Origin: W2P13-069 sp051876105
Lineage (GTDB): Bacteria > Actinomycetota > Coriobacteriia > Coriobacteriales > QAMH01
Reading direction: 5' to 3'
DNA: 32,244 nucleotides
NCBI GenBank assembly: GCA_051876105.1
Contig: JBJEHN010000063.1
Location: forward strand, 1 to 32,244
Both the position numbers and the translations under genes were made by a program. Within the stretch, counting starts at the first letter, position 1; every line of letters begins with the position of its first letter. Below the pieces are notes generated by a model. The model made no database searches and had not been told where the DNA came from. It saw only the letters and a list, made by a program, of their open reading frames with translations. Below are positions 16,479 through 24,900 of the stretch, piece after piece.

Positions 16479-16905
16479 CCTTTCCTCCTCTACGTGAACG
16501 GCAGGTGTACCGAGAGGGAGGGTATCGGGCGTGTTCGGGGGCAAACAATGCGGGGGTTTGCACCAAAAACCAAAAACCACATCGGTGATGCTAGCCGCTC
16601 AGCGCCTAAGGCAACTGGTACTAAAAACATGTTCTGAGCTGCTGTTTTGCCGATGATGCGTACCAACTGGCACCACTAGAAATCACTTAGAAGTCGTTCT
16701 GAATTTGAGCTACATTATCTGAGGGGTGATTAATCATCTCCGGCCACATGGCCACCCGGGTAAGGACGCCCTTCGCGCGGTGCGAGGGGCGTGGGTGCGG
16801 ATCCGTGTGCCGTTCTCATGACACGCGCTTGCTTTGGGCTGCTGGGCCTTCTCATTAAGGTGTCGCGTGTTCCAGGGGGTTTGACAACGAGGGGGAGAAC
16901 CGAAC
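16479..16905. promoter_or_regulatory. Divergent regulatory region between molybdoenzyme operon and LuxR-type regulator
   Basis: This 427-bp gap holds no gene. CAACTGGTAC (16612-16621) and CAACTGGCAC (16664-16673) are direct repeats whose starts are 52 bp apart, about five helical turns. TGATTAATCA (16727-16736) is a perfect palindrome. A CCAAAAA motif is repeated at 16563-16577. I cannot name a convincing promoter pair on either strand. These are candidate operators for the adjacent regulator. Confidence 0.4.
16753..16797 (+). other. Two-tier hairpin in the leader of the LuxR-type gene
   Basis: CGCCCTTCGC (16767-16776) pairs with GCGAGGGGCG (16782-16791) over a 5-nt loop, and an outer CACCC (16753-16757) can pair with GGGTG (16793-16797). 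It lies about 110 bases before the ATG at 16906 and could structure the 5' leader. Confidence 0.45.
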
Positions 16906-18381
16906 ATGGGCAAGCTGCATCACGCGCGCGTGAACAAGCAGGAGTGCACGCCTATAGAGTTGCTAGGAATACTGGGGTTTGGGTTGAGCATCGGGTGGAT
17001 GTTCGTCAGCTGCTTCTGGCTGTTCTGCGAGTTCCCCTATTCCTTCAGCAGCACGCAGCGCGACCTCTGTCAGCTCTTCGTGTTCACAGGTATGGCGATA
17101 GGCTTCTTGGCGCTGCATGTTCTGGGCAAGCTGCCGCGCTTCAGCCCCTTCAATCTGTTGGTGATCGCCCTGCAATTCTGTCTCAGCATCTTTCTGCCCG
17201 TCTGCGCGCTCCTGCAGTACAGCTACCCCGTGTTCCCGCTGAGCGGCATCTGCGCCGTTTGCTTCCTGACCGGCGCGGGCTGCGCGCTGGGCATGATCAG
17301 CTGGCTCGACGTGTGCAGCCGCATGGGCACGGGCCTCTATGGGCGCTTTGTGGGCAGCGCGTTCTTCCTTGGGAGTCTGATCTTCTCCATGACCTCGCTC
17401 ATGCCCATGCCCATGGGGGCGCTGCTGGGCATCGTCTACCCGTTGGCGAGTATCGGGCTCCTGCTCTACACATCTGCCGAAGGGGAGGGCAACGCCCAAC
17501 GCCCGCCGCTGGAGTCGCTTAGCAAGGGCTGGGGCTTTTCCAAGGAGGTCGAGCCCTCGTTCTTCATGTTCTGCGTGGCCTTTGGCATGACCTTTGCGTG
17601 GCTGTTCAAGGCGGGAGCGCAGACCGCCGCGCTGGGCTTGCTGGGCGTTGTGCCCGGCTCGCTGTGCATCGCGGTGCTCTCGTGGCTCTGCATCCGCGTT
17701 GAGATCACGCTCGTGCTGCGCATCCTGCTGTGCGTGTGCGTGTTCACCTGCGTGGTCATGCCGATGAGTGCCGACGCCGGCAAGTTCGTCTGCTCGAGCG
17801 TGAGCGTCACCGCGTGGGCCATGCTCATGTGCATCAACTACTCCTTCATCGTCAAGAAGAGCGCCATCATGCACGAGGCGCCCTGCTTCCGCCAGGCACC
17901 GCAGCGCTGCGCCGTGCCTGCGCTTGGGTTGGCAGTTGGCTGGGCATTGATCTTTGTTGGCATGCTGGTGTTCGGCGAGGGCGCGGACGAGTTCGTCACC
18001 ATGAGCCTGGTTGTCGCCTTCTTGCTGGTGGTGGTGTTCGTGCTCTTCTTCCCAACCCAGACGCATCACAGTATCGACCGCGAGGCATGGCCCACCCCTG
18101 CCAACATGGCCGGCCTGGGCGAGCAAGAGCTCTTTGAGATGCGCATCAAGAGCATCTCAAAGGACTTCCTGCTCTCGCGGCGCGAGACCGAGATCCTGCG
18201 CTACCTCGCGCGCGGCCGCAACGCCGCCTTCATCCAGCAGAAGCTGGTGATCTCTCCCCATACCGTCAAGAGCCACATGTACAACATCTACTGCAAGCTG
18301 GGCGTGCACTCCCAGCAAAAGATCATCGACATGATCGAGAGCTACCCCGTCGACCCCGCAGACTTCGACCTCAAAGGCTAA
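16906..18381 (+). CDS. Membrane-bound LuxR-type transcriptional regulator (12-helix sensor fused to HTH)
   Basis: A 491-residue protein with about twelve hydrophobic helices from residue 18 to about 385, arranged like an MFS permease, a short linker (HHSIDREAWPTPANMAG), and a C-terminal LuxR/GerE HTH at about 420-480: LSRRETEILRYLARG, then the recognition helix SPHTVKSHMYNIYCKLGVHS. This architecture is abundant in Eggerthellales, where such genes sit beside, and in studied cases control, molybdoenzyme and transporter operons in response to a small molecule (established for some members; inferred here). No phospho-receiver domain is present, so the membrane part is probably the sensor. GGGGGAG lies about nine bases before ATG 16906. 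It is divergent from the molybdoenzyme operon. Confidence 0.9.
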   Translation: MGKLHHARVNKQECTPIELLGILGFGLSIGWMFVSCFWLFCEFPYSFSSTQRDLCQLFVFTGMAIGFLALHVLGKLPRFSPFNLLVIALQFCLSIFLPVCALLQYSYPVFPLSGICAVCFLTGAGCALGMISWLDVCSRMGTGLYGRFVGSAFFLGSLIFSMTSLMPMPMGALLGIVYPLASIGLLLYTSAEGEGNAQRPPLESLSKGWGFSKEVEPSFFMFCVAFGMTFAWLFKAGAQTAALGLLGVVPGSLCIAVLSWLCIRVEITLVLRILLCVCVFTCVVMPMSADAGKFVCSSVSVTAWAMLMCINYSFIVKKSAIMHEAPCFRQAPQRCAVPALGLAVGWALIFVGMLVFGEGADEFVTMSLVVAFLLVVVFVLFFPTQTHHSIDREAWPTPANMAGLGEQELFEMRIKSISKDFLLSRRETEILRYLARGRNAAFIQQKLVISPHTVKSHMYNIYCKLGVHSQQKIIDMIESYPVDPADFDLKG

Positions 18382-18474
18382 GCAAGCCACCCCCTCTGGC
18401 GCATTCTTGCGGCGGGTGCGCTGATGGACAACGGGGGTGTTGGCGGGTACCATTACCTAGTTAATCTAGCAACA

Positions 18475-18480
18475 GATAAT
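18475..18480 (+). promoter_or_regulatory. Weak candidate -10 (GATAAT) for tagD
   Basis: GATAAT lies 24 bases before the tagD ATG; the hexamer TTACCT, 16 bases upstream, is a poor -35. The 122-bp gap after the regulator gene is AT-rich only here. Confidence 0.3.
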
Positions 18481-18503
18481 CGCTCCGATCAAAGGGGAGA
18501 CCA

Positions 18504-18956
18504 ATGACCGATTCCACCGCCGCTTCTGGGGTCCGCTTCTCCGCAGGCGACGACTACAAGGGCATCCGCCGCGTGCTCACTTACGGCACCTACGACCTGC
18601 TGCACTACGGCCACATCCGCCTGCTCAAGCGCGCCGCCGAGCTGGGCGACTACCTCATCGTCGCCCTCTCCACAGACGAGTTCAACGCTGGCAAGGGCAA
18701 GACCAGCTTCTACTCCTACGGCGTGCGCAAGGAGATGCTCGAGGCCATCCGCTACGTTGACCTCGTCATCCCGGAGCAGAGCTGGGAGCAGAAGATCGAC
18801 GACGTGAAGAACTACAACGTCGACGTCGTGGTCATGGGCGGCGACTGGGCCGGCAGCGACCGCTTCGAGTACCTCAAGGACTACTGCGAGGTCGTCTACC
18901 TGGACCGCACCGAGGGTATCTCCACCACGGACGTGAAGAAGGAGCTCAAGTCCTAG
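18504..18956 (+). CDS. tagD: Glycerol-3-phosphate cytidylyltransferase
   Basis: A 150-residue cytoplasmic enzyme making CDP-glycerol from CTP and sn-glycerol-3-phosphate, the activated unit for glycerol-phosphate teichoic acids. The nucleotidyltransferase motif GTYDLLHYGHIRLLKRA carries the HxGH pair H34 and H37; the second signature RTEGISTT is at 135-142, and MGGDWAGSDRFEYL (111-124) matches TagD. It is about 20 residues longer than B. subtilis TagD because of an N-terminal MTDSTAASGVRFSAGDDYKG extension. The ATG at 18504 has AAAGGGGAG upstream. It heads a rightward cluster with three CDP-glycerol transferase-like genes, and glycerol-3-phosphate would come from GpsA (25839). Confidence 0.95.
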   Translation: MTDSTAASGVRFSAGDDYKGIRRVLTYGTYDLLHYGHIRLLKRAAELGDYLIVALSTDEFNAGKGKTSFYSYGVRKEMLEAIRYVDLVIPEQSWEQKIDDVKNYNVDVVVMGGDWAGSDRFEYLKDYCEVVYLDRTEGISTTDVKKELKS

Positions 18957-18962
18957 CACCCC

Positions 18963-18983
18963 GCGCCGCACCCGCTGCGGCGC
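18963..18983 (+). other. Perfect 8-bp hairpin between tagD and the next gene
   Basis: GCGCCGCA-CCCGC-TGCGGCGC begins six bases after the tagD stop. There is no following T-run, so it may set relative expression within the operon instead of ending it. Confidence 0.55.
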
Positions 18984-19025
18984 CCCGCCCACCGCACCCC
19001 ACGCACCGCGACCCGAGGTATACCT

Positions 19026-20318
19026 GTGTCCTTATTCAGAAATGTTAAGAAACCCGTCTACGCCGTCATGCGCGTCTGCCCGCCCTTCCGCAAGCTGGTC
19101 CGCAAGACCCTGTGGGCCATTAAGGGCGCGTACTACAGCCGCATCGCCAAGAACACCCCCGTGCAGGACAAGCACGTCGTCTTCTGCAGCTTCAGGGGGC
19201 GCTCGTACGCGTGCTCGCCGCGCGCGCTCTTCGAGCTCATGGTCGACGACGAGCGCTTCAAGGACTGGCAGTTCACCTGGTGCTTCCGCCCCAGCGTGCT
19301 CGAGCAGCACCGCTTCTTGGAGGAAGAGCACCCCAACGTCAAGGTGGTCGGCTACCTGCGCGAGGGCTTCTACGAGGCGCTGGCAAGCGCCAAGTACTGG
19401 ATCACGAACAGCGTCTCGTGCGAGTGGGTGTGGCCCAAGCCCGAGCAGGTCTACGTGCAGACCTGGCACGGCACCCCGCTCAAGCGCCTGGGCTGCGACA
19501 TCGTGGAGAACACCACCAACGCCATGAACACCACGGAGGAGATGACCGAGCGCTACCGCAGGGAGTCGTCCAAGTGGGACTACCTCGTCTCTCCCTCCGC
19601 CTTCACCACGGAGAGCCTGACCACTGCCTTCGACCTCGACCGCGAGTGGGTCAAGGGCCACGTGCTGCAGATCGGCTACCCCCGCAACGATGCCATCGTC
19701 AACACCTGCGCAGACGCCGCCGCCCTGCGCGCCCTCAAGGAGCGCCTGAGCGAGGAGATGGGCTTCCCGCTGGACAAGAAACTCCTGCTCTACGCCCCCA
19801 CCTGGCGCGACAGCGAGTACAAGGTGGGCGTGGGCTACGTGCAAGACGTGATGATCGACTTCGAGCTGATGCAGCGCGAGCTCGGCGAGGAATGGGTTGT
19901 GCTCTTCCGTCCGCACTACTTCATCGCCAACAGCTTCGACTTCTCGCAGTACGGCTCGTTTGTGGTGAACGCCGCCAAGACGGCCGACATCAACGAGCTC
20001 TACTGCATCGCAGACGCCCTGATGACGGACTATTCCAGCGTCTTCTTCGACTACGCCTGCACCAAGCGCCCCTTCGTCTTCTACATGCCGGACTTGGAGG
20101 AGTACGCCACCAGGCTCCACGGCTTCTACCTGGACCCGGAGGCCGACCTGCCCGGCCCGCTGTGCAAGACGAGCGAGGAAGCGGTACAGTCCCTGAAGGA
20201 GATCGACAGCTACTTCGACACCTACGGCGAGCAGTACCGCGCCTTCCAGGAGCGCTTCTGCCCCCAGGAAGACGGCCGCGCCGCCGCGCGCATGGCGGAG
20301 GCGGTCTTTGCCGGCTAA
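19026..20318 (+). CDS. CDP-glycerol glycerophosphotransferase family protein (TagB/TagF-like)
   Basis: A 430-residue GT-B-like transferase of the Glyphos_transf (PF04464) family, which moves glycerol-phosphate from CDP-glycerol onto a lipid-linked acceptor at the inner face of the membrane. Family landmarks are VYVQTWHGTPLKRLG with catalytic H148, LLLYAPTWRDSEY (about 254-265), VVLFRPHYFI with H297, and MTDYSSVFFDYA (333-344). A basic, hydrophobic N-terminus (residues 1-45) suggests peripheral membrane attachment. Both active-site histidines are intact, making this the most canonical transferase of the three. The GTG at 19026 has GAGGT seven bases upstream. Whether it primes (TagB) or polymerises (TagF) cannot be told from sequence; its length is nearer TagB. 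Confidence 0.9.
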   Translation: MSLFRNVKKPVYAVMRVCPPFRKLVRKTLWAIKGAYYSRIAKNTPVQDKHVVFCSFRGRSYACSPRALFELMVDDERFKDWQFTWCFRPSVLEQHRFLEEEHPNVKVVGYLREGFYEALASAKYWITNSVSCEWVWPKPEQVYVQTWHGTPLKRLGCDIVENTTNAMNTTEEMTERYRRESSKWDYLVSPSAFTTESLTTAFDLDREWVKGHVLQIGYPRNDAIVNTCADAAALRALKERLSEEMGFPLDKKLLLYAPTWRDSEYKVGVGYVQDVMIDFELMQRELGEEWVVLFRPHYFIANSFDFSQYGSFVVNAAKTADINELYCIADALMTDYSSVFFDYACTKRPFVFYMPDLEEYATRLHGFYLDPEADLPGPLCKTSEEAVQSLKEIDSYFDTYGEQYRAFQERFCPQEDGRAAARMAEAVFAG

Positions 20319-20337
20319 CGCACAAGGAGGCGCGCAC

Positions 20338-21825
20338 ATGAGCTTCACCTGCACACAGCTTGCCGTAGAAGGCAGCACCGTCGTGCTCACGGTGGCCACC
20401 CAGGGTCAGCCCGCTCCGCAGCTGGTGGCGGAGCAGCAGAAGGACCAGCTGCGCGCCACCCTGCCCGCTGCCGCCCAGGGCGAGGCCAGCGCCACCTTCC
20501 GCCTGGAGCTGGGGCACGGCGGCAACCTGGCGGCCTTCGACGCCGGCACGCTGTGCTTCTTCATCAACGGCCAGCCGGTCTGCGCTGCCGCCGCCACCGC
20601 CAAGGGCGTGCGCGTGGAGGCGGACCTGCACGCCAACACCTTCGGTGTGGACGCAGAGGGCAGGCTCTACTGCAAGGTCAAGGTCGCCTGGCCCAAGCGC
20701 GAGGCCACCAAGGAGCAGCGCGAGGCCAACGAGCAGCGCTTCTACCCGCTCTTCCGCCACCTGCCGCTCAACAAGAGGAAGGTCTTCTTCGAGAGCTTCT
20801 CCAAGCGCACGTTCTCGGACAACCCCAAGGCCATCTACCAGGAGCTCGTCGCGCGCGACGCCGGCTACGAGTGCGTCTGGGGCCTGCGCAACAACAAGAC
20901 AGACGTCGGCCCCGGCGGGCGCGTGGTGCGCCAGGACAGCCTGGCCTACTGGTACCACCTGGCCACGGCCAAGTACATCGTCTGCAACTTCAACCAGTAC
21001 CGCGTGCACAAGCGCAAGGGCCAGGTCATGGTCAACAGCATGCACGGCGTGCCGCTCAAGCACATGGGGCTTTCTGTGGCAAAGTCCGCCGCCACGGTCG
21101 AGAACATGAAGCGCACCTTTGCCAGCTGGGACTACTTCGTCACCCCCAGCGACTACATGTCAAACATCCTGCGCGGCGAGCACTTTGGCTTCACGGGGCG
21201 CTTCATCGAGGCCGGCTACCCCCGCAACGACGTCCTCATCGCCGGCGCGGCAGACACCGCCAAGCGCGAGCAGGTCCGCCGGGCGCTGGGGGTGCCGCAG
21301 GGCAAGAAGATGATCCTCTGGGCGCCCACCTGGCGCACCAAGAAGCGCTTCGACCTCAAGCTCGACCTGCAGAAGATGGAGCGCGCGTTGGGGGAGGAGT
21401 ACGTGCTCGTCCTGCGCTCGCACTACCTGGAAAGCCAGTTCGTGCCCACCGGCATCTACAACGGCTTCGTACTCAACGGCCACGGCTACGAGAACATCAA
21501 CGACATGCTCTTTGCCGCGGACCTGCTGGTCACGGACTACTCGTCTGTCATGTTCGACTACTCGCTGCTGCAGCGCCCCATGGTCTTCTTCTGCTGGGAT
21601 TACGACGACTACATGAACAAGACACGTGGCGTGTACTTCGACCTGCAGCAGGAGTTCCCCGAGCTCATGGCCCATACTACCGAAGAGGTGGTCGAGCGCA
21701 TCTCCCGCGCGCCCGAGCTCATGCCCGCTGTGGCGCGCTTTCATGAGAAGTTTAACCAGTTCGACTACGGTGATGCGTCGGCCAAGGTCGTCGACGCGGT
21801 GTGGAAGGACGCGCCGCGCCGCTGA
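20338..21825 (+). CDS. CDP-glycerol glycerophosphotransferase-like protein with N-terminal accessory domain
   Basis: A 495-residue protein. Residues 1-120 form an accessory, probably beta-rich domain (SFTCTQLAVEGSTVVLTVAT...). From about 135 on it is a Glyphos_transf domain: RKVFFESFSKRTFSDNPKAIYQEL, MVNSMHGVPLKHMG with H236, MILWAPTWRTKKRFDLK, VLVLRSHYLES in place of the usual RPH, and VTDYSSVMFDYSLLQRPMVFF. The active-site histidines are kept, but WHGT is MHGV and RPH is RSH. Such variants may act on another polyol phosphate or acceptor (inference). AAGGAGG lies seven bases before ATG 20338, only 19 bp after the previous stop, so the genes are cotranscribed. Confidence 0.88.
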   Translation: MSFTCTQLAVEGSTVVLTVATQGQPAPQLVAEQQKDQLRATLPAAAQGEASATFRLELGHGGNLAAFDAGTLCFFINGQPVCAAAATAKGVRVEADLHANTFGVDAEGRLYCKVKVAWPKREATKEQREANEQRFYPLFRHLPLNKRKVFFESFSKRTFSDNPKAIYQELVARDAGYECVWGLRNNKTDVGPGGRVVRQDSLAYWYHLATAKYIVCNFNQYRVHKRKGQVMVNSMHGVPLKHMGLSVAKSAATVENMKRTFASWDYFVTPSDYMSNILRGEHFGFTGRFIEAGYPRNDVLIAGAADTAKREQVRRALGVPQGKKMILWAPTWRTKKRFDLKLDLQKMERALGEEYVLVLRSHYLESQFVPTGIYNGFVLNGHGYENINDMLFAADLLVTDYSSVMFDYSLLQRPMVFFCWDYDDYMNKTRGVYFDLQQEFPELMAHTTEEVVERISRAPELMPAVARFHEKFNQFDYGDASAKVVDAVWKDAPRR

Positions 21826-21900
21826 GGCCCGCTGCCCGCCATGCGCCTGCGCCGCGCGCGCAGCACCTGCAAGAGCACCGACCAATTGGATGTACGCTAG

Positions 21901-24900
21901 ATGAGCATCAATTTCTACAAGATCAAGAAGACCTACTTCGACCAGTCCGCCAGGATGAAGTTCGTCTACGCGCGCTACTGGAAGAAGCCGCTGGACGAGC
22001 GCGCCATCCTCTTCGAGTCGTTCCACGGCAAGAATGTATCTGACTCGCCGCTCCACATGCTGCAAGAGCTCATGCGGCAGGGGAGGGCCGGGGAGTTCAC
22101 CATCTACTACGCAACCGACGGCAACCCCCAGCACGAGAAGCTGGTGAAGAGCCTGGGCCTGCCCGTGACGCTGGTGGACATCCTCTCGGACGACTACGCC
22201 CGCGTGCTGGCCACCAGCACGTACCTGGTGAACAACTCGTCGTTTCCCGCGTGGTTCATCCGCCGCGACGGCCAGCGCTACATCCAGACCTGGCACGGCA
22301 CGCCGCTCAAGACCCTGGGCAAGCGCATGCGTCTGGGCATCGAGAGCATGTACAACGTGCAGCACAACTTCATCCAGGCCAATGTGATCACCTTCCCCAA
22401 CGAGTTCACGCGCCAGGTGATCATGCGCGACTACAACCTCGAGCCGCTGTTCTGCAACACGGTGGCCATGCTGGGCTACCCCCGCAACGATGTCTTCATG
22501 ACGCAGGACCCGGCCCCGCTGCGGGAGCGCTACGGGCTTGAGGGCCGCACCTGCTTTGCCTACATGCCCACCTGGCGCGGCAAGAGCAACCACGACGTCA
22601 ACATAGACGCCTGCGCCAAGGAGCTGCGCCGCATCCTGAAGAAGGTGGATGAGAGCCTGGCCGATGACCAGGTCTTCTTCGTCAACCTGCACTCCATGGT
22701 GGCCGGCAAGATCAAGCTCAAGGGCTACCGCCACGTCAAGCCCTTCCCCAAGGACGCGGACAACTACGAGTTCCTCAATGCTATGGACGCGCTGGTCACG
22801 GACTACTCCAGCGTGTTCTTCGACTTCGCGCTCACGCACAAGCCGGTCATCCTCTTCACCTACGACATCGACGAGTACCTGGCAGAGCGCGGCCTGTACC
22901 TGGACATCAAGGACATGCCGTTCACGCAGGTCTCCACCGCGCAGGAGCTGGTCGAGTGCCTGCGCAGCGGCGCCTACCGGGGCCAGCGCTACTGGGAGGG
23001 CCCCTTTGGCGAGTACCTCAAGTACGACTCCGCGGGCAACGCCGCCAAGGCGCTGGACCTGCTGTTCACCGGGCAGGCGCAGGGCGTGCCGCTGGACGAC
23101 TACTCGCACAACGCCCAGCGCGAGTGGCGCGCGTTCTACCCGCTGCGCCAGCGCCACGTGGAAGACGTCGCCACCATCTGCAAGAGCGTGGACCCGGAGC
23201 GCGAGATCGCGGTCTTCGACAAGACGGCCTTCACGGAGGACATGTCCGCCTACCTGCACGACAACTACCGCGATGCCTTCCCGTACATGTTCACCATCAA
23301 CTCCGTGCCGCGCACCTACGCAGAGGAGCTGCTCTCGCGCGTGAGCAAGCGCAAGGCCCGCGAGCTGCAGGAGCGCAACTTCCGCCGGGTCTTCGGGCCG
23401 CTGAACGTGGTGGGCGAGCAGCGCCAGACCGCCTTCGTGCCGCAAACGGGCACCTGCATCGTCGAGAACCGGCGCGACGGCATCACCATCGACGGCCAGA
23501 ACACCGCGGCCGTCAAGGTGGGCAACGTGGGCAACAAGCTGCGCGTTGAGTTTGCAGACAGCTCCTATGTGTACGAGCGCGTGCTCTACCTCTACTCCGG
23601 GCGCGTGATCTGGTCGCGCGACATCACGGATGACGAGCGCGCTGCCGGCGCCGTGCTCACGGACCTGCGCGAGGCCGTCAAGCCCACGGGCACCAAGCTC
23701 AGCGGCGTGGTGCGCATCGTGTTCTCCGGCCACCGCAGGGGGCACCAGGCCGGCGCGCCGCTGCTCATCGTGCCCATCGTGAGCGGCTCCACCACGCAGA
23801 ACAACCCGGTGTTCCTCACCAAGCCCTTCTTCCTCGAGCGCGACAGCTTCACCGAGGAAGAGATCCACGCATCCAACTACCTCAACGGCATGCAGCCGGG
23901 CGAGGGCTGCGCGCTGCTCACCCAGGCGCGCGCGGCAGACGGCGCCCTGCAGATCAAGCTGGCCAAGCGCAGCGACTACCTGCGCTACCTGGTCAAGGGC
24001 ACGGTCACCAAGCTCAACGTGAGCGCGAGCGCCGTGCGCATCACCGTCAAGGTCGAAGCGCCCACCTTTGCGGTGGACTGCCTCAAGCTGCGCTACCGCA
24101 GCGCCGACGAGGACATCGTCATCGAGCTGCCCACCACGGTGCGCCAAAGCGGCAGCTCCTTCACGGTGAGCACGGTGTTTGACCCCAAGGCCTACGAGTT
24201 CAAGGAGATCTACTGGGACTTCCTGGTGGGGCTCTCCAACGCGGAGCTGGGCATACAGATGGACGTCCCGGCCCTGTGCCCCTTCAAGCAGCGCGCCCGC
24301 ATGGTGCTCGGCAACATCCAGGCCGAGCTGCCAGACGGCAAGATCCTGTTCTCCAACTACGCGCGCACCACGGGCAGCCTGCACTTCGTGTTCCGCAACA
24401 TCAGCGAGTACGACAGCCCCGCCTGCCGCCGCAGGGAGGTGGCGGCCTACGCGCTGTTCCGCCTGACCAAGCCGTACTGGGCCACCAAGCGCATCTGGCT
24501 GGTGCACGAGAAGTTCTGCGCCACGGCGCAAGACAACGGCTACTGGTTCTTCAAGTACTGCATGGACGAGCTGCCCGGTAAGGAGAAGGACCACATCTTC
24601 TACGTGATGGACAAGGGCGCTGCAGACCGCGCCAAGCTGGCCCCCTACGAGGCCAACGTGCTCGATTTCATGAGCTTCAAGCACCTGCTCTACGGCCTGG
24701 CGGCAAACATCGTGGTCGCGTCCGACTCGACGAGCCACCTGTTCACCTGGCGCCCCAAGCCCAGCGCCGTGGCCCACGCCTTCAAGCGCAAGCCCACCTT
24801 CTTCCTGCAGCACGGCGTCACCGCGCTCAAGCGCGTTGACTACATCTTCGGCAAGAAGGGCACCAGCCCCATGACCTTCTTCCTCACCACCTCCACGGCC

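Noticed and set aside
14250..16637. A 795-codon plus-strand frame opposite the molybdoenzyme
   Set aside because: Same kind of antisense shadow; the minus strand has a complete oxidoreductase with a strong ribosome site.
16881..16886. A perfect TTGACA just before the LuxR-type gene
   Set aside because: A -10 box at normal spacing would fall on the start codon and the sequence there (ACATGG) is not promoter-like. Probably chance.
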